Of a stretch of 64,000 bases of DNA, positions 18,267 to 26,992 are shown piece after piece. Numbering within the stretch: the stretch's first letter is position 1; each line of letters begins with the position of its first letter. The stretch is from Methanosarcinaceae archaeon (GTDB taxonomy: Archaea; Halobacteriota; Methanosarcinia; Methanosarcinales; Methanosarcinaceae): the NCBI GenBank assembly GCA_023544565.1, contig JAMJFS010000009.1, forward strand, positions 1-64,000, written 5' to 3'. The notes beneath the pieces are model-generated. The model had not been told where the DNA came from, did no database searches, and saw only the letters and a list, made by a program, of their open reading frames with translations. The translations under genes were made by a program, and so were the position numbers.

Positions 18267-19028
18267 ATGCTGGAATTACTTAAAGTGCTCGTATGCATGC
18301 CTTTCCTGCTGTATTCATGCTACTCTGACATAAAGACACGGCGCGTATCCAACACCGTGTGGCCTGTAATGCTTGCCGCAGGACTGCCTTTTATCATTTA
18401 TGACCTCCTGACCTGTGGTTTCCCATACTTTGTCCACATGGTACTGTCATTTGCATTCATATTTGGATTTGTTTACATCCTGTTCCAGTTAAACGCATTC
18501 GGTGGCGCAGATGCAAAGATTATGATGGTGATATCCATCATTTTCCCTGTATTTCCGGTGATCCATATTTTCGACCAGATCCTGCCGCTTCAGGGAATAC
18601 CACTGATCAACCTGTTCGCATTCAGTGTTTTTAGCAATTCCGTTCTTTTGACGATCATCGTACCAATAGGATTGTTTCTCTATAATCTGGCACACGTGCC
18701 GATCCGTGAAATGCCCAAAAAACTTGGATATATGTTTGTGGGATACAAATCCAAAGTCTTTGACCTGAAGGACAGACACATACGATTGATGGATGTGTAT
18801 GAGCGCACAGATAAAGGAGTTGTGTCGCACTTTACCAGGGGGGGCACTGAACTGGATAATGATGTTGTCCATGAACTTGAAGAATATGTGGAAAAAGGTT
18901 TCATTGATGAGAAGGTCTGGATCACACCCGGATTGCCGTTCATGATACCAATAACAGCAGGATTTATTACGGCAGTTGTTTTTGGCGATCTGATATTTTA
19001 TTTCACACTGAAGTATCTGGTCATGTAG
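18267..19028 (+). CDS. Archaeal prepilin/prearchaellin peptidase (A24, FlaK/EppA type)
   Basis: The protein has 253 residues. It is a membrane aspartic protease that trims class III signal peptides of archaellins and pilins. The first catalytic Asp is in YSDIKTRRVSN (residue ~20) and the second in FGGADAKIM, the GxGD-type motif. About six hydrophobic segments are visible, with a soluble loop of ~75 residues (residues ~150-225) before the last one, as in FlaK. The ATG abuts the stop codon of the hps-rraA gene. It is the likely processing enzyme for the pilin-like proteins at 36274-41117, although 17 kb away. Confidence 0.88.
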   Translation: MLELLKVLVCMPFLLYSCYSDIKTRRVSNTVWPVMLAAGLPFIIYDLLTCGFPYFVHMVLSFAFIFGFVYILFQLNAFGGADAKIMMVISIIFPVFPVIHIFDQILPLQGIPLINLFAFSVFSNSVLLTIIVPIGLFLYNLAHVPIREMPKKLGYMFVGYKSKVFDLKDRHIRLMDVYERTDKGVVSHFTRGGTELDNDVVHELEEYVEKGFIDEKVWITPGLPFMIPITAGFITAVVFGDLIFYFTLKYLVM

Positions 19029-19098
19029 ATTCTTTGTGTTTTAAGTAGCGGAAAGTTTAATGAAGGTATAGTGCCAACCCTAAATTAGGGGTGAGTTA

Positions 19099-19239
19099 GT
19101 GACAGATGATACTGAAAGTAGTAAAAAAACCAAAGAAGAGAAATCATCACAGGATGAAGAAGCCAAAGTTTCACCGATCAGAGTTGGAGATCAACGTGGA
19201 CGCGGCAAGAAACATCTTTTGAGTGGCACTTGCGAGTAA
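19099..19239 (+). CDS. Small charged protein, 46 residues
   Basis: The frame starts at GTG 19099, with AGGGGTGAG just upstream as a ribosome site, and ends at TAA 19239. The product is very hydrophilic: MTDDTESSKKTKEEK at the N-terminus, then SPIRVGDQRGRGKKH and a single Cys in LSGTCE. There are no hydrophobic segments. Codon use and the RBS look genuine. I do not recognise the family. It is 70 bp downstream of the peptidase and could be transcribed with it. Confidence 0.5.
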   Translation: MTDDTESSKKTKEEKSSQDEEAKVSPIRVGDQRGRGKKHLLSGTCE

Positions 19240-19537
19240 TGTTGTAGCAACATTAACTGACGTTTGAAATGTTATTGATAGTATTTTCAAACTCTAAAAT
19301 GACCGATAGGTTTGTTCAAAAACCGTAGCAACAGCCTTCGCCGTAGGCAGCGTATTCCATCATTACCAAACCAATTGCCCAAAACCATAGTTCAACCCCA
19401 TAGCTTAAATATAAAATTCTCAGAATAGCAAATACGCCTACGCTTGAAAACCGTAATGTATTTCATCTTCGTGTTGCAGGAGAGGTGCCACGCTGCGCGT
19501 GGTGGTCGCATTGTTTTCCATATATTTTTAGAATCAT
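19240..19537. other. Intergenic region with GC-rich hairpins
   Basis: I find no gene in these 298 bp. Minus-strand 19358-19336 reads GGAATACGCTGCCTACGGCG, a member of the dispersed hairpin family seen at 4700. A second hairpin, CCACGC/GCGTGG with a three-base loop, lies at about 19488-19502, just beyond the end of recQ. Confidence 0.5.
19336..19358 (-). repeat. GC-rich dispersed hairpin, copy 3
   Basis: On the minus strand this reads GGAATACGCTGCCTACGGCG followed by AAG. Compared with the copy at 4700 most positions match by eye. It lies in the gap between the small ORF and recQ. Confidence 0.4.
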
Positions 19538-21838
19538 TTACTCACACATCATTGCTGCCCTTACCAGTTTTATCTCGCCATAGGAATAATCGTCACCGAG
19601 TTTCGCTTTTATACGCGATAGGAACTTATCCCCAACATCGTTTATTGCATTCTCTATAATGCACTTTTTATCCGGATCGACCATGTGATCGATAGAATCG
19701 ATTCTTTTAGACTGAACCAGAATTTCCATGTGCTCGGCAATTGTGCTTTGGGTCAGGTTTCGTATATGTGCGATCTCTTCGACTGACATGTGCTGTTTGT
19801 AAAGCTCAAGAGTTTCTATCACAGATGAGGACAGGACATCAGGATTCACTGCACGATTTTTTAAAATCTCTGAAATCTTTGGAGGACGCTTTACCGGTTT
19901 TTCTGATTTTGGTTTGGTTTGGTCGTTCGATTGTGTTGGTTTCTCATCATTGTCACAGAAATCTGCGATCTCTGCGAGGAACGTACCCCCGTATTTTTCC
20001 AGTTTATGCTCAGCGACACCTGTTATTTCCAAAAAATCCTGCGCTGTGGTTGGGCGTTTCGCAGCCATTTGCCGCAGGCTTGTGTCTGCAAAAATTATGT
20101 AGGGGGGCAAATTTGCACGATTTGCCAGCGTTTTTCGAAGTACCCTTAGCCTTTCGAACAATTCTGAATCTGTAGCATTTATCGTTTTTGTGGCTGTTGA
20201 TTTTGACTTGGAACTTGATTTTGTCTTAGCCTTCGGCGTAGACTTTGACGCAGCCCGAGATAGTGACTTTGATTTAGATGTCTTTGTAGTAGCGGCACAG
20301 CTTCCCTTTACCGAGATTTTCACCTCATCCGCAGGTTTTGTGATCTGTACGAATTCACTGTCGCCTAAGACCGCCATGCTCTTTGGATTTAATTTCAACA
20401 ATGGATATTTTGTACCTTCAACACCCAGCACTTCAAGCCGCACCAACTCCCGCGCAATTGATTGCCACTGGGATTTAGAATATTCGCGACCCGCACTATA
20501 ACTTTTCAACATGGAATGACGGCTGTTAATGATCTTTTTGGTTTTTGCACCAACCAGCACATCGATTACGTGGGTCATTCCAAATCTCTGATCAAGATCT
20601 TCTACACACAACAGCAGTTTCTTTGCGGCTTCCGTTCCGTCGAACATCTCCTTTGGCTCAAGACATACATCGCAGTTTCCACAATTGTCTTCCTCAACTT
20701 CTTCCCCGAAATATTTGAGCAATACTTTTCGGCGGCATGAGTTTGCTTCACAGTAGTCTATCATTTCGCGCAACTGGACAAGCGCGATGTCGCGCTCCTG
20801 TTTTTTTCCCATTTTGTTTATGAAATATTCGATCTTGTAGCGGTCGCCATGACCAAAGAACAGGATGCAATCACATTCAAGACCGTCCCGGCCACCCCTG
20901 CCGGTTTCTTGGTAGTAACTCTCAAGGTTCTTTGGCAGGTCATAGTGGACGACAAAACGCACGTTGGGTTTGTCGATCCCCATCCCAAAAGCAACGGTTG
21001 CCACGATTATCTGGACATCGTCTTTTATGAACATCTCCTGATTCTTTGTGCGGACTTTATCGGTCAGCCCTGCATGGTATGGAAGAGAACTGAAACCTGC
21101 TTTTTTTAGTTTCTTTGACAGCGTATCCACAGTCTTGCGGCTCTGGCAATAGATGATGCCGCTTTTGCCTCTGGTTTCCCTCAAATATTGAAGCAAATGA
21201 CCATAAGTATCATTTTTTGGTTTTATCCGATAGAATAGGTTCTTGCGGTCAAAACTTGCCACATATGTATTATGCCCCTTGAATTTCAACTCTGAAACAA
21301 TATCATTACGTACCTTTGGTGTTGCAGTCGCAGTCAGTGCGATGATCGGTACGGATGGGAATTTGCCCCGGAGTGTCTTGAGTTTTCGATATTCAGGTCG
21401 AAAATCATGCCCCCATTCAGAGATACAATGGGCTTCGTCAATTGCAAACAAACTAACATTCACACTCTTGAGCAGACCAAGAGTCTCCGTCATCATAAGC
21501 CGCTCAGGTGCGACATAGAGTATCTTCACCCTATTGGCAACTATGGATGCCTTGATACCCTTTATCTCGCTATAACTTAACGTACTGTTGAGATATACAG
21601 CCTCAATACCATTTGCCACAAGGCTGTCAACCTGATCCTTCATCAAAGAAATGAGGGGAGAGACGACAATTGTCATTCCATCCATCAAAAGCGCAGGTAA
21701 CTGGAAACAAAGCGATTTCCCCCCGCCTGTCGGCATCAGCACAAATGTGTCCTTTCCGCTGAGGACATCATTGATGATATCCTCCTGAAGCGGACGAAAA
21801 AGCGTATAACCAAAATATTTCTGGAGTGTTTTGTGCAT
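19538..21838 (-). CDS. recQ: RecQ-family ATP-dependent DNA helicase
   Basis: The protein has 766 residues from MHKTLQKYFGY at 21838; 15 extra upstream residues are possible but not family-like. Helicase core: LFRPLQEDII, PTGGGKSLCFQLPALL, AIDEAHCISEWGHDFRPEY, and VAFGMGIDKPNVRFV to QETGRGGRDG. Then come the zinc-binding cysteines (NSCRRKVLLKYFGE to CGNCDVC), an RQC winged helix, a Ser/Lys low-complexity linker (~525-570), an HRDC domain with ANLPPYIIFADTSLRQMA, and a C-terminal HTH domain (SVEEIAHIRNLTQSTIAEH). This bacterial-like layout with HTH_40-type tail suggests ancient transfer. Role: recombination and fork repair. Confidence 0.96.
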   Translation of the reverse strand: MHKTLQKYFGYTLFRPLQEDIINDVLSGKDTFVLMPTGGGKSLCFQLPALLMDGMTIVVSPLISLMKDQVDSLVANGIEAVYLNSTLSYSEIKGIKASIVANRVKILYVAPERLMMTETLGLLKSVNVSLFAIDEAHCISEWGHDFRPEYRKLKTLRGKFPSVPIIALTATATPKVRNDIVSELKFKGHNTYVASFDRKNLFYRIKPKNDTYGHLLQYLRETRGKSGIIYCQSRKTVDTLSKKLKKAGFSSLPYHAGLTDKVRTKNQEMFIKDDVQIIVATVAFGMGIDKPNVRFVVHYDLPKNLESYYQETGRGGRDGLECDCILFFGHGDRYKIEYFINKMGKKQERDIALVQLREMIDYCEANSCRRKVLLKYFGEEVEEDNCGNCDVCLEPKEMFDGTEAAKKLLLCVEDLDQRFGMTHVIDVLVGAKTKKIINSRHSMLKSYSAGREYSKSQWQSIARELVRLEVLGVEGTKYPLLKLNPKSMAVLGDSEFVQITKPADEVKISVKGSCAATTKTSKSKSLSRAASKSTPKAKTKSSSKSKSTATKTINATDSELFERLRVLRKTLANRANLPPYIIFADTSLRQMAAKRPTTAQDFLEITGVAEHKLEKYGGTFLAEIADFCDNDEKPTQSNDQTKPKSEKPVKRPPKISEILKNRAVNPDVLSSSVIETLELYKQHMSVEEIAHIRNLTQSTIAEHMEILVQSKRIDSIDHMVDPDKKCIIENAINDVGDKFLSRIKAKLGDDYSYGEIKLVRAAMMCE

Positions 21839-21912
21839 AGTTATACCGATAGAGGTGGGTTGAAAGTCGTATTGTTGTTGCACTTAATATGATGTAATTG
21901 TATATAATCTAC

Positions 21913-21935
21913 TTCCAAGCGGAGTGAAAGTAATC
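21913..21935 (+). repeat. Short repeated intergenic motif, copy 2
   Basis: TTCCAAGCGGAGTGAAAGTA matches the element at 2164-2186 except for one or two bases. It lies about 75 bp upstream of the recQ start codon on the opposite strand. Confidence 0.45.
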
Positions 21936-22068
21936 TGGTGCTTGGTGTTGGCATTCAAAAATATATGTTACATTCTCTGAACCATTTTCAACCATATGAA
22001 TTTTGCGTACAGTTCAATTTTCAATTCTCCGATTTTTTTGGACACTTCAATGATAAAACAGATTTATA

Positions 22069-22300
22069 TTACACAAATATATACCACTCCTCATGTATAA
22101 TTTGGAATTTTTGTGTAAAAAAACTGGATAATTCTTGATGATATTCATTTAAATTATTGAAGAAACTATCAGTTGCATTGACAAATTGAATGTAATCTTC
22201 GTGATATGTATTATTTATCAGATGCTTCTTTGCAAATTTCTACAATCTTTTAATCAGATTAAGGTTTGGCGCATAAGGTGGATGGTTAAAAAAGGAGATT
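22069..22300 (-). pseudogene. IS630-family transposase C-terminal relic
   Basis: Reading the minus strand from about 22300 gives ISFFNHPPYAPNLNLIKRL, a TAG where Trp is expected, then KFAKKHLINNTYHEDYIQF and LNEYHQELSSFF before a TAA at 22069. This is the end of an IS630/Tc1-like DDE transposase, normally LPPYSPxLNxIExxW followed by two helices. The catalytic Glu is Lys here and Trp has become a stop, and no N-terminal part or inverted repeats are seen, so the element is dead. The rest of 21936-22388 contains nothing else recognisable. Confidence 0.8.
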
Positions 22301-22388
22301 TTTTGAAATGATTATTGAGATGGTTATCCGATGAATGAGTCTTGCTGCAATATGCAAAATACTCATAGAGTTAACTAAAAAGAAAAGA

Positions 22389-22461
22389 TAGTCCCGGGCG
22401 GATTCGAACCGCCGTCTCAGGCTCCAAAGGCCTGAAGGATTGACCACTACCCTACGGGACT
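22389..22461 (-). tRNA. tRNA-Gln (UUG)
   Basis: The 73-nt cloverleaf starts AGTCCCGTAGGG and ends CGGGACT plus discriminator A. The acceptor stem AGTCCCG/CGGGACT pairs fully, beginning with the A1-U72 pair typical of archaeal tRNA-Gln. The anticodon stem CAGGC/GCCTG encloses loop CTTTGGA with anticodon TTG. The T arm is GGCGG-TTCGAAT-CCGCC. No CCA is encoded. In archaea this tRNA is charged with Glu and amidated by GatDE. Confidence 0.95.
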
Positions 22462-22533
22462 GCAAGATTGAGCGAAATACAGGCATACTAATACTTATTT
22501 CTTGCTGTACACAATTTGTAAAATTATATACTC

Positions 22534-22566
22534 CGAGATAACGCGAACAAAGTGAGCGTTTTCTCG
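22534..22566. repeat. Dispersed intergenic hairpin GAACRAARTGA, copy A
   Basis: The stem CGAGATAACGC / GCGTTTTCTCG (10 of 11 pairs) encloses loop GAACAAAGTGA. The same element, with compensating changes, occurs at 35509 and 56170. This copy lies just past the DRG GTPase stop codon. Confidence 0.75.
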
Positions 22567-22581
22567 TGCAAAGCAAACCCA

Positions 22582-23673
22582 TCATTTCTGAATAATAAGC
22601 GTTAAAATATCCCTGTCATGTAAATAATGATCGAGTCCGGCTCTTTGTCCGGGGTGTTTTGCAGAAGTGCCCCAGATTTGTGAATACCTGAACTTTCTCC
22701 TGAAATCTCGATGTAGTTTATCACAGATATCACCTACAGTAGTGCCGTTCACAACGATCATAGGTTCATCCATATCAGCCGGTTCACCTTGTGGTTTCAT
22801 ATATATCCTTATGAAACTGAGCGTCTCGAATATCGCCTCTTTTACGGCACCAAGGTTCTTCTCCTTATCCGCAGATATCAAAATTGAATCCGGGAAATTT
22901 GCCATCGAGTCCTCGATAAGGATCTCATCTGCCATATCAACCTTATTGATAACCTGAATGGAATCCACATATACCCTGTTATCAAGAACAGCATCGATCA
23001 ACTGATCAACCGTAATATTCTCCCTGATAAGCACATGCGCATTGTGGATGCGGTACTCGTTCAAGACCGCTATGATCAATTTATCGGATATATCAAGTTG
23101 TAGCGTCTTGCTGATAATGATGCCTCCCCGATCCTGCCTCACAATCGTAATATCCGGTGGTTCCTGATCCACACGTATACCTGCAGAATAAAGTTCATCC
23201 AGCAGAACTTCGTAATGATTAGTCTGGAAAACATCCAGAATAAAAAGAATGAGATTGGAACTCCTGACAACCGAAATAACTTCCCTTCCGCGACCGCGCC
23301 CCGATGCTGCACCCCTGACCATCCCCGGCACATCCAGTATCTGTATGGTGGCACCTTTATATTCAAGTACACCCGGAATTACATCCAGTGTAGTGAAATC
23401 ATACGCTCCCACTTCGGAATTTGCGCCTGTTAACTTGTTAAGTAGCGTAGACTTGCCCACAGAAGGGAATCCCACAAGTGCCACTGTCGCATCGCCAGAT
23501 TTCTTGACTGAATAACCCTCGCCTCCTGATTTGGATGAAGCCTTTTTCTCGATATCGTCACGTAGACGTGCAAGTTTTGCCTTCAATTTACCGATGTGAT
23601 GTGAAGTCGCCTTATTGTAAGATGTCTTACGGATCTCATCTTCAACTTCTTTTATATCTTCCTGTACGCCCAT
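22582..23673 (-). CDS. DRG-family Obg-like GTPase
   Basis: The protein has 363 residues from ATG 23673; AAGGTG precedes it and two residues more are possible. It is a translation-associated GTPase of the archaeal/eukaryotic DRG group. After an N-terminal helical hairpin rich in Lys and Glu come G1 VGFPSVGKSTLLN, the DFTTLDVIPG switch, G3 ILDVPGMVRGAASGRGRG, G4 INKVDM and a C-terminal TGS domain (VVNGTTVGDIC to KHPGQRAGLDHYLHD). All nucleotide-binding motifs are intact. The gene is monocistronic and followed by a dispersed hairpin and the tRNA-Gln gene. Confidence 0.96.
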   Translation of the reverse strand: MGVQEDIKEVEDEIRKTSYNKATSHHIGKLKAKLARLRDDIEKKASSKSGGEGYSVKKSGDATVALVGFPSVGKSTLLNKLTGANSEVGAYDFTTLDVIPGVLEYKGATIQILDVPGMVRGAASGRGRGREVISVVRSSNLILFILDVFQTNHYEVLLDELYSAGIRVDQEPPDITIVRQDRGGIIISKTLQLDISDKLIIAVLNEYRIHNAHVLIRENITVDQLIDAVLDNRVYVDSIQVINKVDMADEILIEDSMANFPDSILISADKEKNLGAVKEAIFETLSFIRIYMKPQGEPADMDEPMIVVNGTTVGDICDKLHRDFRRKFRYSQIWGTSAKHPGQRAGLDHYLHDRDILTLIIQK

Positions 23674-23823
23674 TTGCACCTTACACTACTTTAAGTTTAA
23701 AAAGACTTTCGCGATTTATGTATTAATTGAGTTGTTACTATATATCCGTAGATATAAAAGTTGTGGCGTGAAGGAGCAGTTCCAAAATATAATAATTCCA
23801 GTGTGAATGGAATAATTTTTCAC

Positions 23824-23915
23824 CGCAGAGGACACCCATAAGGTGTGCAGGTCGCGGAGAGCGCAGAGAATATAAAATATAGAATATAGATATTGATAAC
23901 TACGCGTCCTCTGCG
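23824..23915. repeat. Inverted repeat CGCAGAGGAC ... GTCCTCTGCG upstream of lysS
   Basis: Two 10-bp perfect complementary arms at 23824-23833 and 23906-23915 flank 72 bp that include further CGCAGAG-like units. It lies in the 359-bp gap between the DRG gene and lysS, which has no gene. The CACCGCAGAGGACAC style is reminiscent of CGCAGAG-type intergenic repeats seen in many prokaryotes. Confidence 0.6.
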
Positions 23916-24032
23916 ATTAATTATTTGTATCGGGTCATGCCAACTTCGATGCTAACCAAAGGTTATAATATTGTATCAGCAATTTAAGTCCTAAAACTAA
24001 CATATTCTAATCATATAATTTTGGTGAAAACA

Positions 24033-25625
24033 ATGGCACAAATCACACACTGGGCAAATGTTGTTGCAGACGAGGCACTACAACTTGGAAACAAGCACCT
24101 TGTAGCAACCGGCATTACCCCCTCCGGTCACATTCACATAGGCAACATGCGGGAAGTCGTAACTGCCGATGCAGCCTTTCGTACACTGATTGACAAAGGC
24201 GCAGACGCTGAACTGATATACATAGCAGACACCTTTGACCCGCTTCGAAAAGTTTACCCGTTCCTGCCTGAAAGTTATGCAGAACATGTCGGAAAACCAC
24301 TTTCAGAAGTACCATGTCCTTGCGGCGAATGCAAGAACTACGCAGATCATTTCCTGAAGCCTTTCCTTGTGGCACTAGGAAAGTTAGGCATTCATCCGAA
24401 AGTCTATCTTGCCGATGAACTCTACAAGAGCGGTGCATACACAGAAGCAATAAAGACAGCCCTTATAAAACGCGACGAGATCGCCACTATCATTGATGAG
24501 GTGACCCACAAAACGACAGCAGATGATTGGAGCCCATTCAATCCGATATGCAGTGAGTGTGGTAAAATAAACACCACAAAGGTGACCGGATTCGATGCAG
24601 ATACTGAGACTGTGGATTATACCTGCTCATGTGGTAATTCAGGCACGGTATCGATGACGGGCGGCGGAAAACTCACATGGCGTGTGGACTGGCCTGCAAG
24701 ATGGGGTATTTTAGGCATTACAGTCGAGCCGTTCGGTAAAGACCATGCATCCAGAGGTGGCTCGTATGACACCGGAAAGAGGATCTCCAAAGAAATATAC
24801 GGCTACGAAGCACCCCATCCGATCGTGTACGAATGGATAATGCTCGGGAATAAAGGTGCAATGTCATCCTCTTCAGGCGTGGTGGTTTCAATATCCGATA
24901 TGCTAAAAGTAGTACCTCCTGAGGTGTTACGTTATCTCATCATCAGGACAAAGCCAGAAAAACATATCCAGTTCGACCCCGCACTCCCTCTTCTTACACT
25001 TGTTGATGAGTATGAGAGATTACACTATAAGAATGAACCTACAGAATATGATAACACTGTTGTCAGGCTTTCCCACGCAAGCGGGATCTGCCACACGGAT
25101 ATTCCGTTCAAGCACATGATCACGATCTATCAGGCTGCACGCGGGGAAATTGACAGGATCATGAAAATTGTGGCGCGTGCAGGCTATAACATCGACAACG
25201 AAAAGTGTATCCTGGAACTCATAGGGAATGTAGGCAACTGGCTTGAAATGTATGCACCTGCGATGGCAAAATTCAGCGTGCAAAATGATGTTCCTGTTCA
25301 TGCCGCCACGCTCTCGGACATACAAAAGGCATTCCTTGGTACATACTCGGATATCATTGATAAGAGTGGAGAACTTAGCGGTGAGGAGTATCACAATCTT
25401 GTGTACTCTTCAAAGGATAAGGAGAGCGATATGCATTCCATGATGGCACAGTCACTCGGGATTGGGGCAGATGAATTGGAAGTGGATCCAAAGGACATGT
25501 TCAAAGCAATTTACATCGCAGTTCTTGGGCAGCAGTCCGGTCCAAAAGCGGGTTGGTTCCTCTCATCCCTGGAAAATGATTTCCTTATCAAGCGTTTCAA
25601 GGATGCAGCAACCTATCAACCATAG
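24033..25625 (+). CDS. lysS: Lysyl-tRNA synthetase, class I
   Basis: The protein has 530 residues from ATG 24033, placed six bases after GGTGA. The archaeal class I LysRS charges tRNA-Lys and is unrelated to bacterial class II. The HIGH-type motif is [12 protein letters not shown] (about residue 30); a zinc knuckle is CPCGECKNY with a second CSECG...CSCGNSG; the KMSKS equivalent is GAMSSSSG (about residue 280). The helical anticodon-binding C-terminal domain is present. A methyltransferase gene begins 10 bp after the stop and may be co-transcribed. Confidence 0.97.
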   Translation: MAQITHWANVVADEALQLGNKHLVATGITPSGHIHIGNMREVVTADAAFRTLIDKGADAELIYIADTFDPLRKVYPFLPESYAEHVGKPLSEVPCPCGECKNYADHFLKPFLVALGKLGIHPKVYLADELYKSGAYTEAIKTALIKRDEIATIIDEVTHKTTADDWSPFNPICSECGKINTTKVTGFDADTETVDYTCSCGNSGTVSMTGGGKLTWRVDWPARWGILGITVEPFGKDHASRGGSYDTGKRISKEIYGYEAPHPIVYEWIMLGNKGAMSSSSGVVVSISDMLKVVPPEVLRYLIIRTKPEKHIQFDPALPLLTLVDEYERLHYKNEPTEYDNTVVRLSHASGICHTDIPFKHMITIYQAARGEIDRIMKIVARAGYNIDNEKCILELIGNVGNWLEMYAPAMAKFSVQNDVPVHAATLSDIQKAFLGTYSDIIDKSGELSGEEYHNLVYSSKDKESDMHSMMAQSLGIGADELEVDPKDMFKAIYIAVLGQQSGPKAGWFLSSLENDFLIKRFKDAATYQP

Positions 25626-25634
25626 CGCCCGCAA

Positions 25635-26276
25635 ATGACAACTCGCCCCAGTCTAATAACACAAGTGTCCGCATGGGAACAGGAATACAACCATGTTACA
25701 TGGGGTGGACCAAGATCGATCAAAACCATTCGCAACCACCTGCCACAAGGCAGCCGTGTACTTGATGCAGGATGCGGCAATGGTCGGCATCTTCTTCCAC
25801 TATCTCGCCTGTATCGGACAGTTGGAATTGACATCTCCAAAAAAGCACTTGTGGCTTCTAAAACATATCTTGAAAAAAGCGGGCAATATAGCGAACATCT
25901 GGTATCAAGTATCACCGAACTTCCTTTTGATAACGATTATTTTGACGGCATCATTTGTTACGGGGTCTTGCAGCATCTTTTTGCAGATAATAGGCACGCG
26001 GCAATGAGCGAATTCAAGCGAGTGCTCTCCCCGGGGGGTTTCCTGTTCTTTGAAGCGTTCGGAGTGGGGGATATGAGATACGGCGGAGAGGAGGTTGAAC
26101 CTCACACATTCCTGCGCAATAGCGGACTTATATACCATTATTTTACGGCAGAAGAAGTAGAATCTCTTCTAGAGGATTTTGAAATAATAGAACTCGAAAA
26201 TATTCGATCACAAAAAAGATTCAGGGGGAAATTATACCCCCGACATATGGTAAAAAGTGTTGCTCGATTGCGTTAG
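25635..26276 (+). CDS. Class I SAM-dependent methyltransferase
   Basis: The protein has 213 residues. The SAM-binding motif I VLDAGCGNGRHLLPLSR lies near residue 37, followed by VGIDISKKAL (motif II region), ITELPFDNDYFDGIICYGVLQHL (motif post-II) and FKRVLSPGGFLFFEAFG. This is the Methyltransf_11 pattern; the substrate cannot be inferred. It is directly downstream of lysS, and its end overlaps the convergent BofA-like gene by 4 bp. Confidence 0.85.
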   Translation: MTTRPSLITQVSAWEQEYNHVTWGGPRSIKTIRNHLPQGSRVLDAGCGNGRHLLPLSRLYRTVGIDISKKALVASKTYLEKSGQYSEHLVSSITELPFDNDYFDGIICYGVLQHLFADNRHAAMSEFKRVLSPGGFLFFEAFGVGDMRYGGEEVEPHTFLRNSGLIYHYFTAEEVESLLEDFEIIELENIRSQKRFRGKLYPRHMVKSVARLR

Positions 26277-26524
26277 AAAGCAATTCCAAGATACTTCAGT
26301 AGTATGATCAGTATCGCACCGAATGCACCCGAAAATGCACATATTAGTATCACGATCCAACTATATGCTATTCCAAGACCAAGTGCAATATTTCCTACTA
26401 CAAGGATAACAAGACCGACAACGACATTGATTATCATTTTTTTGACGGTTTTCAACAGTTTATAGAGGACTAGTGCTGCGATAATCGCAATCAAAAGGAT
26501 CCACAATTCTGGAATTTGTATCAT
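26273..26524 (-). CDS. BofA-family small membrane protein
   Basis: The protein has 83 residues, almost entirely hydrophobic: IPELWILLIAIIAALVLY, then a basic loop LKTVKKM, IINVVVGLVILVVGNIA, and WIVILICAFSGAFGAILIILL. The pattern matches the BofA / pro-sigmaK processing inhibitor family, which occurs in many archaea where there is no sigma-K, so the bacterial role does not carry over. No partner protease is adjacent. Confidence 0.7.
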   Translation of the reverse strand: MIQIPELWILLIAIIAALVLYKLLKTVKKMIINVVVGLVILVVGNIALGLGIAYSWIVILICAFSGAFGAILIILLKYLGIAF

Positions 26525-26563
26525 AGTAATCAGATTAATATTAAAATCGGTAGTATTTAACCA

Positions 26564-26992
26564 TTACTGTCTTTTTTCGACAGAACGAACGAAATCCAAA
26601 ATAATATTTTCAAGTTGCTCGTAATCAGTATATTTTTCAACACTAATGTTTTTATCAGAATTTCCAAGCAACATTGCCGAAACATCCGCCCCCTGTTTGT
26701 GAATACACAGGACAGGCAAACCGATATCAAGCCCACTGTATATCTCACAACCAACCCCTATTGAAGGAACAGTGACCTCTGCGACCAGACAATCACTCAT
26801 TTTAAGCAATTCGATGTCGAGGTCATATATCTCCTTCTCGCTCATCTTTGCTTCCTTCCCTTCAAGTTCCGGATCAGCTACATGCCAACTCAATACATCT
26901 GCCCCCGTGCTTCTCAAAAATTTACAGATATGCTGATATGTAGGAAGCATCTGCCTTCCGCCACGTATGGATCCCGATAGAAAAACTTTCAT
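26564..26992 (-). CDS. Nucleoside 2-deoxyribosyltransferase-like protein
   Basis: The protein has 142 residues from MKVFLSGSIRGG at 26992; the ATG overlaps the TGA of the U32 gene (ATGA), so translation is coupled and the longer 27046 start is unlikely. The N-terminal FLSGSIRGG, central YDLDIELLKMSDCLVAEVTVPSIGVGCEIYSGLDIG and late VLCIHK fit the N-deoxyribosyltransferase/RCL family. The catalytic Glu would be in VGCEI. It could act as a nucleoside or nucleotide hydrolase in salvage or house-cleaning. The substrate is not predictable. Confidence 0.8.
   Translation of the reverse strand: MKVFLSGSIRGGRQMLPTYQHICKFLRSTGADVLSWHVADPELEGKEAKMSEKEIYDLDIELLKMSDCLVAEVTVPSIGVGCEIYSGLDIGLPVLCIHKQGADVSAMLLGNSDKNISVEKYTDYEQLENIILDFVRSVEKRQ

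Noticed and set aside
22286-22585. 99-codon frame covering tRNA-Gln on the same strand
   Set aside because: It translates a tRNA gene and part of a transposase relic; no coding signal of its own.
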